A DNA stretch of 19,398 nt from JANMDR01 sp031376425 (GCA_031376425.1 JANMDR010000327.1:1-19398); one strand, 5' to 3'; counted from the first letter of the stretch, positions 1-7,791 are shown. A program made the numbers and translations. Notes: generated by a model not told the origin, from the sequence alone.

Positions 1-96
1 ATTTTAATCGAAAACCGCCCTCAATCCCGCAAAAGAATTTTCACACCAAGCTAGATTATTTTCAAAGAGGGGTTTTAAAATCCGTCCGGAATATGG

Positions 97-846
97 ATGT
101 GTATCATGCTCCCAGTTTGGAAAATATTAATGGTTTTAACATCGCATGAAAAACTAGGTAATACCGGCAAAAAAACTGGTTTTTGGCTAGAAGAATTTGC
201 CGCCCCATATTACGTTTTTAAAGATGCCGGTGCAGAAATCACACTGGCTTCACCTCTGGGCGGGCAGCCACCGCTCGATCCGAAAAGCGATGAGCCGGAC
301 GCGCAAACGGATGCAACGCAGCGCTTTAAGGCCGACGCCGACGCCAAGGCAGCACTCGCCACCACGCAAAAATTACACGATGTTGTGGCTGCCGATTTTG
401 ATGCGGTCTTCTACCCCGGTGGTCACGGTCCGCTTTGGGATCTAGCGCAGAATGCCTATTCAATTACTCTCATTGAAGCGATGCTCGCCGCGAATAAACC
501 CGTTGCAGTTGTGTGCCATGCGCCCGGTGTACTGCGTTACGTGAAACTAGCAGACGGTAAATCAGCGGTTGCAGGAAGGTCCGTGACGGGCTTTAGTAAC
601 ACTGAAGAAGATACGGCGGGTTTAACTGATGTAGTGCCATTTTTGGTTGAGGACATGCTCAAGAAAAACGGCGGAAAATATTCCAAGGTAGCTAACTGGC
701 AAGCCTACGTTATCACCGACGGTTTATTAATCACTGGTCAAAACCCGGCATCATCGGAGCCAGCGGCAGAAGCATTACTGAAAAAGTTGGCGACGAATGT
801 CACACAGCACAATGCTAACAGTTCGGCCACTGCTTCACAAAAGTAA
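97..846 (+). CDS. DJ-1/PfpI-family (class I glutamine amidotransferase-like) protein
   Basis: A 249-residue cytoplasmic protein of the DJ-1/PfpI/Hsp31-like superfamily. These proteins act as glyoxalase III/deglycase-type detoxifying enzymes, chaperones or hydrolases; the exact reaction cannot be told from sequence. The visible hallmarks are the N-terminal strand KILMVLTSHE (9-18), the GFWLEE segment (28-33) that supplies the conserved acidic residue, YPGGHGPLWD (106-115), and the nucleophile elbow VVCHAPG with Cys140-His141. An NTEED segment near residue 167 also fits the Hsp31-like subgroup. Length is usual for this subgroup. The start is uncertain: ATG at 97 or the in-frame ATG at 106. Homologues usually begin just before KILMV, and neither site has a strong ribosome-binding site. 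It stands alone, with 303 bases before the next gene. Confidence 0.9.
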   Translation: MCIMLPVWKILMVLTSHEKLGNTGKKTGFWLEEFAAPYYVFKDAGAEITLASPLGGQPPLDPKSDEPDAQTDATQRFKADADAKAALATTQKLHDVVAADFDAVFYPGGHGPLWDLAQNAYSITLIEAMLAANKPVAVVCHAPGVLRYVKLADGKSAVAGRSVTGFSNTEEDTAGLTDVVPFLVEDMLKKNGGKYSKVANWQAYVITDGLLITGQNPASSEPAAEALLKKLATNVTQHNANSSATASQK

Positions 847-928
847 TCTAGCAAGAGCGTAGTTCCATTTAATTCATACCGTTTATAGATCAAACGCACC
901 ATCACTTGCCCCTTACAAAATATGCGCC

Positions 929-960
929 ATCGTCATTCCAGACTTTGCTGGAATGACGAT
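929..960. repeat. Perfect 13-bp inverted repeat of the CGTCATTCC type
   Basis: ATCGTCATTCCAG (929-941) and its exact reverse complement (948-960) flank a 6-base loop, ACTTTG. There is no T-tract on either side, so it is not a classical intrinsic terminator, although it lies 82 bases after the DJ-1 gene and could act as a transcript-end hairpin. Hairpins starting CGTCATTCC are a known class of dispersed intergenic repeat in proteobacteria; the Neisseria dRS3 element is similar in style. A related hairpin is at 14660-14693. Confidence 0.75.
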
Positions 961-1056
961 AGTTAATATAAACCCCAATAAAACACCCAAGAAAAATTAA
1001 CGCACGAATGAAATGAAAATAGAATGAGCAACGGACTTCATCAAACGTGCGTGTCT

Positions 1057-1097
1057 ACGGCCACGTATACGTACACGGCCACGACCACGACCACGTT
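1057..1097. repeat. CCACGA/ACGGCCACG short repeats with an ACGTATACGT palindrome
   Basis: ACGGCCACG occurs at 1057-1065 and again at 1075-1083, followed by CCACGA hexamers to about 1095. The 10-base perfect palindrome ACGTATACGT sits at 1063-1072. Bases 1063-1075 match the palindromic upstream element at 8221 at 11 of 13 positions, and they lie about 75 bases ahead of the DUF6629 start. It may therefore be a degenerate copy of that element. The rest of the 847-1149 gap shows nothing gene-like apart from the hairpin at 929-960. Confidence 0.4.
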
Positions 1098-1149
1098 ATG
1101 TGCGACTAACCGCTCTCTTAAGCACCTTTCGCACGCGGGTGTAAATTAA

Positions 1150-1836
1150 ATGTGTTTTTCAGCTAGCGCCAGCTTTACAGCGGGCGCAGTCTTGACTGGT
1201 ATTGGCGTTCTGACATTACGGCGTGTAACGCAATCACGCGATTATGTGTTTGCTGCAATCCCAATTTTGTTTGCAATTCAGCAACTAATTGAAGGCGTGA
1301 TCTGGCTTTCGTTCCAGTACGACGTGCCACGTCTCAACACCTTAATGACTGATGTGTACTCATTTTTCTCGCACGTATTGTGGCCGGTTTATGTGCCACT
1401 TGCGGTCTTTTTGATAGAGCCCCTGTCATCACGTCGGCGGGTGTTAGGTGTTTTCGTAGTTGGTGGTATTGGGGTGGGTGCGTACCTGCTTTACGTACTG
1501 TTGGCCTTCCCCCCGGTTTCACGCATCACAGGCCACCATATCGAATATGTAATGCCCCACTTCTTCGCCGGCCCGGTAATGACAATGTACCTGTTATCGA
1601 CTACCGTCAGTCCGATTGTTTCGTCGCACCGCATGGTGAAAGCCTTTGGTGTTTTAGCGCTGCTTTCGTTTGCGGCGGCGTATTACTTTTATGCAACATG
1701 GTTTATCTCTGTTTGGTGTTTATTTGCGGCACTATTAAGCGCAATTATCTATGCGCACTTCCGCATTCGTGGTACTGCTGCCAGACAGCCAGAGCCACCG
1801 ATAGATCCGCAGTTAGCTAAAAAAGCTCGCGTCTGA
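1150..1836 (+). CDS. DUF6629-type integral membrane protein
   Basis: A 228-residue hydrophobic protein of unknown function. It opens with MCFSASASFTAGAVL, the diagnostic start of the DUF6629 family, which fixes the start codon although no good ribosome-binding site precedes it. About seven membrane helices are predicted by eye, near residues 7-23, 32-55, 69-89, 97-120, 133-157, 162-185 and 186-204. A short hydrophilic C-tail rich in Pro, Arg and Lys follows. The middle contains FAIQQLIEGVIWLSF, another recurring block of the family. No catalytic motif is evident. It is convergent with the next gene, with only 6 bases between stop codons. Confidence 0.85.
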   Translation: MCFSASASFTAGAVLTGIGVLTLRRVTQSRDYVFAAIPILFAIQQLIEGVIWLSFQYDVPRLNTLMTDVYSFFSHVLWPVYVPLAVFLIEPLSSRRRVLGVFVVGGIGVGAYLLYVLLAFPPVSRITGHHIEYVMPHFFAGPVMTMYLLSTTVSPIVSSHRMVKAFGVLALLSFAAAYYFYATWFISVWCLFAALLSAIIYAHFRIRGTAARQPEPPIDPQLAKKARV

Positions 1837-1842
1837 GTGCGC

Positions 1843-2778
1843 TCAGGGTTGCCCCACATAAATTGCAATCTTGCCCTTTGCACGACCCGATTCACTAAGC
1901 CCATGGGCGTGTTTGATATCTTGCAGCGCAAATTCGGCACCAATGATGGGGTGTAGTTTGCCGTCATCCACCAATTGCGCAATTTCCTCAAGTGCTGCCG
2001 CATTTGGTTTTACAAAAACAAAGGCAGCGCGCATGCCTAATTTCTTGGCTTCATCTGCTGGCGGATTGGCAACGATGGAGATTAAAATACCGCCAGGCGT
2101 CATGACTGACCACGAATCATTTTGAGTTTGGCCGCCAATGGTATCGAACACCACATCGATTTTTTTTGTGGAGTCTTGCAAACGCTGCGCACGATAGTCA
2201 ATAAACTCATCGACGCCAAGCGCTTCAACCATGGCACGATTGGCTGCTGATGCCGTACCAATCACATAAGCACCGTGCGACTTCGCCAGCTGCACCGCTA
2301 TTGACCCAACCCCACCTGAGGCTGCATGAATTAATACCCGTTGGCCTGCCGACAACTTTGCTACATTCACCATCGCTTCCCATGCGGTAATACCACATAG
2401 CGGCAATACGCCTGCTTCAATATGCGAAATCGTTTTTGGCTTCATCGCGATTTCTGTTTCGCGAACGGAAATATATTCGGCATACGTACCGTCGCGTTCA
2501 ACGTCGGGTCTAGCATAAACAGAATCGCCCACTTTAAATTTTGAGACCTTGACGCCGATTTGTGTGACCACACCAGAAACATCCCAGCCCAAAATAATGG
2601 GCATACGATACGGAATCATTTCTTTCAGATGACCTTGGCGAATTTTCCAATCAATCGGATTAACCGATGTACCGATCACGCGAATTAGTACGTCATCAGC
2701 GCGTACCATAGGCTCATCGGCGTCCTCGTAGCGCATTGTATCGACGTTGCCATATTGATGAATTCGAACAGCTCTCAT
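1843..2778 (-). CDS. NADP-dependent quinone oxidoreductase-like (zinc-independent MDR family)
   Basis: A 311-residue medium-chain dehydrogenase/reductase of the quinone-oxidoreductase type, expected to use NAD(P)H to reduce quinones or activated alkenes in the cytoplasm. It starts MRAVRIHQYG, followed by a GroES-like domain with NPIDWKIRQG (40-49) and GWDVSGVV (64-71). The nucleotide-binding Rossmann domain carries AASGGVGSIAVQLAK (152-166). The catalytic and structural zinc cysteines of alcohol dehydrogenases are absent, as usual in this subfamily. The open frame extends 57 codons further upstream, but that extension is Arg/Cys-rich, lies in a repeat and is not family-like. The chosen ATG at 2778 has a GGGAGG ribosome-binding site five bases away. 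It appears to be a single-gene transcript. Confidence 0.9.
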   Translation of the reverse strand: MRAVRIHQYGNVDTMRYEDADEPMVRADDVLIRVIGTSVNPIDWKIRQGHLKEMIPYRMPIILGWDVSGVVTQIGVKVSKFKVGDSVYARPDVERDGTYAEYISVRETEIAMKPKTISHIEAGVLPLCGITAWEAMVNVAKLSAGQRVLIHAASGGVGSIAVQLAKSHGAYVIGTASAANRAMVEALGVDEFIDYRAQRLQDSTKKIDVVFDTIGGQTQNDSWSVMTPGGILISIVANPPADEAKKLGMRAAFVFVKPNAAALEEIAQLVDDGKLHPIIGAEFALQDIKHAHGLSESGRAKGKIAIYVGQP

Positions 2779-2782
2779 ATTG

Positions 2783-2788
2783 CCTCCC
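2783..2788 (-). promoter_or_regulatory. Ribosome-binding site of the quinone oxidoreductase
   Basis: On the minus strand this reads GGGAGG, ending four bases before the ATG at 2778. It decides the start against the longer open frame that runs to 2949. Confidence 0.7.
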
Positions 2789-2804
2789 AAATAGTTAGAG
2801 CCTT

Positions 2805-2853
2805 GATGATGCGCTCTGCGGCAAGCGCAATCTGTGCGGCGGCGAACACTGCG
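2805..2853. repeat. Dispersed intergenic repeat, copy D1
   Basis: This segment matches 12751-12799. Both copies contain ATGATGCGC, then an AAGCG block, then a core reading ATCTGTGCGGCGGCGAACA followed by C/T and TGC. It lies in the 266-base gap between divergent genes (2779-3044). Read on the minus strand it could encode FAAAQIA-like peptides, but no family is recognised, and it is best treated as a small dispersed repeat. The rest of the gap must hold both divergent promoters, but no clear -35/-10 pair was seen. Confidence 0.55.
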
Positions 2854-3044
2854 GACTGTCTGTGCCGCGTGGCGTGCATCCTGCCTGCTAATTAGTAATA
2901 AGGGTGTTCTGGCGCACATACCGCGATGAAAGTTTCGAGCAGACTTCAAACTTTGCTTCTATGTAGAATGGTTTGGACAGATAATAGTACTTCAGCTGCA
3001 AAGCCCTCATCGGCACGGCGCATGCAGTATTCAAAGAAGAAGGT

Positions 3045-4421
3045 ATGAAAGAAATTGATCAAATCCCAGTGCACGAAAATCATTTAAATACCGCGGCGCA
3101 GGTGCACCAAGAAGCGGCCTTGGATGAAGCGCTGAAGGAGTCATTTCCGGCCAGTGACCCAATTGCGGTGAGTTTTCCTGCGGCGGTTGTTAACGCCACG
3201 CCAACCCTGCCAGATTCATCCAAAAAACTCCATCCAGATATTCTCAAACTTGGGTTCGTTAGTTTTCTAACTGACTTCAGCTCGGAAATGATTTTCTCGG
3301 TGTTTGCCGTTTTCTTCACCACTATTGCTGGTGCTTCAACCGCCTTGCTGGGGCTAGTGGAAGGGCTGGCGGACTTTGCAGCCTCATCGCTTAATTATTT
3401 GGCGGGACGGTTATCTGATCGTAGTGGGAAACGAAAGATTTTTGCTTTGGCGGGTTATGGCTTTTCTACGTTAGCAAAAACTATTCTGTTGGTATCAACT
3501 TCTATTGTGGGGCTAAGTGCTTTTCGCGTACTGGAGCGCTTGGGCAAGGGCTTTCGCGGCCCGCCGCGCGATGCATGGCTATCAACCATCGCGCACGAAG
3601 CAACACGCGGGTTTTCATTCGGCGTGCATAAGGCGCTGGATAAGGCGGGTGCTGTAGCTGGCCCACTGGTGGCCTATGGCGTGTTGTCGTGGTTGGGTGA
3701 ATCTAGCGCAAGCTATCAGATGTTATTCCTGATCGCGCTTGTGCCTGCCGTACTCAGCATCGTGGTGTTGGCTTTTGTGAAAGATCAGCCCGCCGTACCG
3801 CATGTTCACGAGAATATTTCGCAAAATTGGCAGGCACTGAGTGCAGGGTTCAAGCGCTTTTTAGTGCCTGCTAGCATCTTCGCGCTTGGCTACTACAGCC
3901 TCGGCTTTTTGCTACTCAAGGCGCATACTGCTGGCTTTAGCGTGACAGAGATCGTGCTGCTCTACGCGTGGTTTAACGTCAGTTGCGTGATTGCTGCACC
4001 TATCGTGGGCTGGCTTGGTGATATCGTTGGGCGCAGCCGCATTGTAATGGCAGGCTATGCGTTGTACGGCCTACTCAATTTGGGAGCTATATTTATCAGT
4101 GAGCAGTGGGAGATTATTGTGCTTTTTGCCGTTTATGGTGTCTTCTACGCAATTGAAGAATCGCAAAGCAAAGCGTTTATCGCCGACATCGAACCTACCC
4201 GCCGCGCCACGGCAATAGGTGTTTACAACTTTGCCACGGGTACACTTTATCTACCGGCGTCGTTAGTTGCGGGCGCGTTGTGGATTGTTGCGCCAACATT
4301 GGCCTTCGCACTAGCCGCTGGATTATCGCTCGCAGCAATCATTGCGCTTGCAGTGTTGCGGCCAATCGTAGTTTCCAATCTGCCTGCCAAGCCGCTAAAA
4401 CGACCTCCGTCAATCCCGTAA
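3045..4421 (+). CDS. MFS transporter with N-terminal ESFPASDP-type extension
   Basis: A 458-residue inner-membrane transporter of the major facilitator superfamily; substrate unknown. The transport core begins near residue 65 (KLGFVSFLTDFSSEM). It has the loop motif LAGRLSDRSGKRK after the second helix and GKGFRGPPRDAW, characteristic of a subgroup of uncharacterised MFS proteins. Hydrophobic segments consistent with 12 helices follow, in two halves separated by a hydrophilic loop near residues 245-265. The first 60 residues are soluble and contain LDEALKESFPASDPIAVS (26-43), a motif normally met in small stand-alone proteins. The start follows a purine-rich AAAGAAGAAGG stretch. Bases 4422-4548 downstream contain no gene and no convincing terminator. 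Confidence 0.88.
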   Translation: MKEIDQIPVHENHLNTAAQVHQEAALDEALKESFPASDPIAVSFPAAVVNATPTLPDSSKKLHPDILKLGFVSFLTDFSSEMIFSVFAVFFTTIAGASTALLGLVEGLADFAASSLNYLAGRLSDRSGKRKIFALAGYGFSTLAKTILLVSTSIVGLSAFRVLERLGKGFRGPPRDAWLSTIAHEATRGFSFGVHKALDKAGAVAGPLVAYGVLSWLGESSASYQMLFLIALVPAVLSIVVLAFVKDQPAVPHVHENISQNWQALSAGFKRFLVPASIFALGYYSLGFLLLKAHTAGFSVTEIVLLYAWFNVSCVIAAPIVGWLGDIVGRSRIVMAGYALYGLLNLGAIFISEQWEIIVLFAVYGVFYAIEESQSKAFIADIEPTRRATAIGVYNFATGTLYLPASLVAGALWIVAPTLAFALAAGLSLAAIIALAVLRPIVVSNLPAKPLKRPPSIP

Positions 4422-4548
4422 CCAGGAATCTGGCGGCCATTTCCTATTGGTATTTAGCGTGTCCGCCTGTGGTTAAATTGCTCTACTCGAAGGCCACCGT
4501 CCAGCCTCATGATCGTCATTTAAACGATCCTAGCAGTCTGTCGGCACG

Positions 4549-5277
4549 TCAATCGCGTTCCTTCTCTTTACGTGATCCCCTATCCTCATGCTCGCCGTCG
4601 GCGCTACGATGACACGCCACGCAGTCTTCGAAATCGCGAATCCCCTCTTTCAGATGTTTTGATCTGATCTTATCTGGCCGATGTTCATGGCAGCCATAGC
4701 AGGTGTATTTGCGGTAATCGTTACTATTATGGCACGTCACGCAGGTGGCATTGTGCTCACCTTCTAGCAAAAACAGTTTTGCATGGTCAAACTTTGCTGG
4801 CGTCCATTTTGTCGTGCCGTGACATTGGGCGCAGTTGTCAAGAATTTGTCGGTGCATCGTGTCAGTGGGCGGCTTGTGGCAGTTTTGGCATTGCTGTTGG
4901 GTTGCAGGTAGCAGCAGTGCGTGTGAAAAAGACTTTCGATTTTGATGGGTTAATTTTGGGCCGGTGTGATCAGTGTGGCAAGCCATACAGTTTGTTTCCT
5001 GCAACTGCTGGTGAAAAGCTACTTTGGTCTGCGCTTTGACAATTGGTCGCCCGAGGCTTGTGCGAACGCCAATGTCCTTAACGGCGTGACAACTCGCACA
5101 CCGTTCGGCGGATGCTCCACGAAGCGGCGCGTGGCAGGCGAAGCAATCAGTGGCAATGGTCGCGTGCGCTTTGACAACCGGCCCAGGCGAGACCATCAAA
5201 TCAGGAAACATAAACGTCAGCGCCGTCAAAATCAGCAGATTGGCGGCAATAATGGCAAGTATCCAACCGCGCTTCAT
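4549..5277 (-). CDS. Membrane-anchored octaheme cytochrome c
   Basis: A 242-residue protein with one N-terminal membrane segment (about residues 5-23, preceded by Lys-Arg, so the body should face the periplasm). It has eight CXXCH heme-binding sites, at 45, 60, 97, 130, 149, 179, 193 and 219. Many further histidines could be distal ligands, so bis-His low-potential hemes as in cytochrome c3/c7 or NrfH-like carriers are plausible. The C-terminal 20 residues are a highly charged tail. The ATG at 5277 overlaps the stop of the upstream membrane gene (ATGA) and has GGGG six bases before it, so it is preferred over the ATG at 5283. As the third gene of the operon it is the likely periplasmic electron acceptor. 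No catalytic octaheme family (such as hydroxylamine oxidoreductase) is recognisable, and the protein is far shorter than those. Confidence 0.88.
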   Translation of the reverse strand: MKRGWILAIIAANLLILTALTFMFPDLMVSPGPVVKAHATIATDCFACHAPLRGASAERCASCHAVKDIGVRTSLGRPIVKAQTKVAFHQQLQETNCMACHTDHTGPKLTHQNRKSFSHALLLPATQQQCQNCHKPPTDTMHRQILDNCAQCHGTTKWTPAKFDHAKLFLLEGEHNATCVTCHNSNDYRKYTCYGCHEHRPDKIRSKHLKEGIRDFEDCVACHRSADGEHEDRGSRKEKERD

Positions 5278-5861
5278 TTCCATCCCCAAAACAGAAAGAT
5301 AGAGAGAATGTGACCAATGGCCAGCACGGCGAAGGCCAGCGTGATGGGGATATGAATCACCCGCCATTTTTTGACGATATCAAACGTGAGGCTATCCCAG
5401 TAAAGTTGCTCTTCAAGTTTTTCAGCGCTCAGTCCTTGCTGGTGCATCTTTTCGCGCGCCAAGGCCATTCTTTTGCGTGAGCGTTCCAACAGGAATTTTC
5501 CCGTCAACCCGCTGACGACATTGACCAGCATGGCCCAGACTGCCAGCCAGCCCAAAATGGCGTTGAAGTGGATGCCAGCATGAACTAACACTAGCAATGA
5601 ACCCAGCCACGCCATACGCTCATGCAGATGCATTAGTTTTGTTAGGTTGCCGCTACTAACTAGATTGCGTTTACGCAGCGAATACCAGAACGAGCAGATG
5701 ATGAGCAGCGTACCGACAATGCCCGCGTACCGGCCTATCCAGACGGCGTCATACACATGCAGCAGCGCATCGAGCAGCAAGGCTAGCGCACCCAGTAGCG
5801 CCAGCGACAGTGCAAAAGGTAAGACCTCGCGGAACACTAACTGAGCCTTCATGGACGTCAT
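5274..5861 (-). CDS. Ferric-reductase/cytochrome b-like five-helix membrane protein
   Basis: A 195-residue integral membrane protein with helices near residues 13-35, 45-62, 80-100, 102-124 and 168-192. Helix 3 carries His80 and His94, and helix 5 carries His170 and His184. Both pairs are 14 residues apart, the spacing used to stack two b-type hemes across a membrane in ferric reductases and NADPH oxidases. His78 and His98 are extra candidates. A basic, helical loop (125-165) separates the last two helices. The longer open frame adds 16 residues, but the ATG at 5861 overlaps the previous gene's stop (ATGA) and is preferred. It has no FAD or NAD domain of its own; these are in the gene upstream. 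The inferred role is transmembrane electron transfer from the reductase to the octaheme cytochrome. Confidence 0.8.
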   Translation of the reverse strand: MTSMKAQLVFREVLPFALSLALLGALALLLDALLHVYDAVWIGRYAGIVGTLLIICSFWYSLRKRNLVSSGNLTKLMHLHERMAWLGSLLVLVHAGIHFNAILGWLAVWAMLVNVVSGLTGKFLLERSRKRMALAREKMHQQGLSAEKLEEQLYWDSLTFDIVKKWRVIHIPITLAFAVLAIGHILSIFLFWGWK

Positions 5862-7093
5862 GCTGCCAGCACTACGTTGGTTGACGGCACGCTGACACAC
5901 AGTAGGCAATTGCCAATTGCGACGTCATAGCTAGGTTTGACAGCGTAGCGAATGCTGCCGGAAATCAGTTGGGTCTCACACGCGCCGCAGTTACCCACGC
6001 GGCAGCCAGACTCAATATTGATCGCATTTTTTTCGGCGAAGCTGAGCAGCGTGCCCGAACTAGCAGTCCACAAAAGGGTGCGCGCTGATTGCAAAAACTG
6101 TACTTCAAAGGACCGACCACCTACGCCTTGGGTTGCTGTTTGGGAAGCATTCGCGGTGGCGTTATTGGTGCCAATAGAGGCAGGGCCGAAGGCCTCAAAA
6201 TGAATATCTTTAGACGCTACCCCCCAAGAGACCAGCCCAGATACTAGACTTTCCATCATAGGCGCAGGCCCACAGAGGTAAAACTGGTGGCGTCCCCGAG
6301 GTAGGGTATTTTTTAGCAGCGTCATATCTACATGCCCTTGGAGCTGAAAGTCGCGGCCAAGTTCATCATTTAATCTCGGTTGGCTGTAGGCTACGGTCGG
6401 ATGAAAGTTAGGGTGGGTAGCGGCAAGCTGCGCAAGTTGCGCTTTAAAAACATGCTGGTCACCATCGTGCACGCCGTAGTAAAGGTAAATGCCCCTCTTT
6501 GGCTGCTCGTCGATACACCATAGCAGCATGCTGAGCAGGGGCGTGATACCAATTCCGCCGGCAATCAATACAACGTCAGAACTTGGGTCCGGGTCTATAA
6601 AAAAACTACCGGACGGTGCCAGCACCCGGACAACGTCACCCATTTGTATCGCGTCGTGAAATTGGTTGGACGCAAGCCCCGGCACTACACCTACCTTACT
6701 GAGTGGGGCATTTTGCCGTTTGATGGTTATCCGGTAGTGGTCAGCTGATGGCCTATCTGACAGCGAGTAGCAGCGGGTCAAAACCTGGTTCGGCAAAGGC
6801 AGTTGAAAAGTCAGGAATTGCCCTGGCTTAAAAGCTGGCAAACGGACGCCATCAACTGGCTTCAGATAAAATGAACATTGATTGCGCTGCAAGTCTTCAT
6901 AAACTCGGCTCGCCACGCGAAACTCCCGCCAGCCAGCCCAGGCAACCTCTGAAGTCTTAGGCGCTGCTGCTTCGCTGCTGGTAGCGCCCTGGTGCGCTGC
7001 CGTTCGATATCTCAAAAACTGGACCCCACCCAGCACCAGCACCTGCAAAATAATTGCAGTACCGATGTAAAGCAAAAGAGCAGTGGCGGTCAT
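5858..7093 (-). CDS. Membrane-anchored NAD(P)H:ferredoxin-type reductase (FAD, NAD, 2Fe-2S)
   Basis: A 411-residue flavoprotein. A single N-terminal helix (about 5-27) is followed by RYR, so the catalytic part should be cytoplasmic. The FAD-binding barrel has RCYSLSDRP (107-115). The NAD-binding domain has AGGIGITPLLSM (178-189) and FYLCGPAPMM (271-280). The C-terminal plant-type 2Fe-2S domain has CRVGNCGAC (364-372) plus a later cysteine (396 or 399). The order FAD-NAD-ferredoxin matches phthalate-dioxygenase-reductase/Hmp-like modules, here with an anchor and no globin. It is the first gene of a three-gene operon with 4-bp overlaps and should feed electrons to the diheme membrane subunit. 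Bases 7094-7243 upstream should hold the promoter; no recognisable boxes were seen, and the ribosome-binding site (TAGG) is weak. Confidence 0.9.
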   Translation of the reverse strand: MTATALLLYIGTAIILQVLVLGGVQFLRYRTAAHQGATSSEAAAPKTSEVAWAGWREFRVASRVYEDLQRNQCSFYLKPVDGVRLPAFKPGQFLTFQLPLPNQVLTRCYSLSDRPSADHYRITIKRQNAPLSKVGVVPGLASNQFHDAIQMGDVVRVLAPSGSFFIDPDPSSDVVLIAGGIGITPLLSMLLWCIDEQPKRGIYLYYGVHDGDQHVFKAQLAQLAATHPNFHPTVAYSQPRLNDELGRDFQLQGHVDMTLLKNTLPRGRHQFYLCGPAPMMESLVSGLVSWGVASKDIHFEAFGPASIGTNNATANASQTATQGVGGRSFEVQFLQSARTLLWTASSGTLLSFAEKNAINIESGCRVGNCGACETQLISGSIRYAVKPSYDVAIGNCLLCVSVPSTNVVLAA

Positions 7094-7243
7094 GTGTACT
7101 ATGCCTACAGATGATTAGACGGCGTCATAATTTGTGGCGTGTCTCAGAAGATGCACTTTTCGTCGCTACGAGTCGTCAAGGTTTTGTGTTCAAGCCAAAC
7201 CTAGTTTCGATAATTGGCTTTTTAGAAATGTGCCACAGTCAAA

Positions 7244-7681
7244 TTAGGTTTTGTGCAATACAAATACGCCCGCTGGCGACTGGAAGAAGTCGATTCTTTG
7301 CACCGCTGTCAGCTTACTGCCTTGGCGCTTTACATAGTCCACGTGGATGACTGGCAACTTTGAAAACTCGGGTTTATCGGCAATCACAATGGCAACACCC
7401 GATACCATTTTTGTAGCTTCTGCCTCTCGTTCGGCGCTGCCGCGATTATTCAGCCCGCTATCAATGATGGTGATTGTCATTTGGTGTGCTGCTGAGCTGA
7501 GCTCGATATCATTGGGGTTGTAAGCACCCGCTGCTTGGAGGAGTGTCTTTATCTGCGCCATTGAGGCGGCCTGTAATTTCACCTGTGCTGCATCCGTGAC
7601 AGTATCGGCTGCCTTTACGTATGAATTACCGAACATAGCGGCTAAGGTCAAATAAGCTGCGGCTAGAAAAGTTTTATTCAT
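7244..7681 (-). CDS. Small secreted protein of unknown function
   Basis: A 145-residue protein with a clear Sec signal peptide: MNKTFLAAAYLTLAAMF, then a likely signal peptidase site after Ala24 in YVKA|AD. The mature part is about 121 residues, with no cysteine and no metal motif. It has a helical N-terminal half and a beta-rich C-terminal half. I do not recognise the family. The start has an AGGA eight bases upstream. It reads in the same direction as the redox operon and ends 150 bases before it, so co-transcription is possible but not shown. A copy of the palindromic GTGCGY-type element lies about 60 bases upstream of the start codon, on the same strand. Confidence 0.75.
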   Translation of the reverse strand: MNKTFLAAAYLTLAAMFGNSYVKAADTVTDAAQVKLQAASMAQIKTLLQAAGAYNPNDIELSSAAHQMTITIIDSGLNNRGSAEREAEATKMVSGVAIVIADKPEFSKLPVIHVDYVKRQGSKLTAVQRIDFFQSPAGVFVLHKT

Positions 7682-7740
7682 ACTGTGTTCCTATTCCGAA
7701 TGATTTTGTAAGCATTGATAATGGCGCTCTGCGTGAGTAT

Positions 7741-7759
7741 TGTCTGTACGCCAGCGCAC
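7741..7759 (-). promoter_or_regulatory. Palindromic upstream element, copy C3
   Basis: On the minus strand it reads GTGCGCTGGCGTACAGACA, about 60 bases ahead of the start of the secreted-protein gene (7681). It matches the elements at 8221 and 13109, all sharing the dyad GTRCGY-NN-RCGYAC followed by AGAC. It could be an operator or a promoter-associated site. The function is inferred only from recurrence and position. Confidence 0.5.
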
Positions 7760-7791
7760 CATTTCAAAGATCAACGGTGTCCCTTGAACCA

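Noticed and set aside
1..96. Possible promoter before the DJ-1 gene
   Set aside because: AT-rich, but no -35/-10 pair or operator could be singled out.
2955..2995. Possible further copy of the palindromic element ahead of the MFS gene (GGACAGATAA)
   Set aside because: Only the ACAGA tail matches; the dyad is absent.
4525..4545. Short inverted repeat near GATCGT/ACGATC after the MFS gene
   Set aside because: Only six base pairs in the stem and no T-tract.
7192..7220. AAGCCAA/TTGGCTT hairpin followed by a T-run on the plus strand
   Set aside because: The loop is 15 bases, the stem only seven, and the T-run is on the strand with no gene to terminate; not convincing as a terminator for the minus-strand gene.
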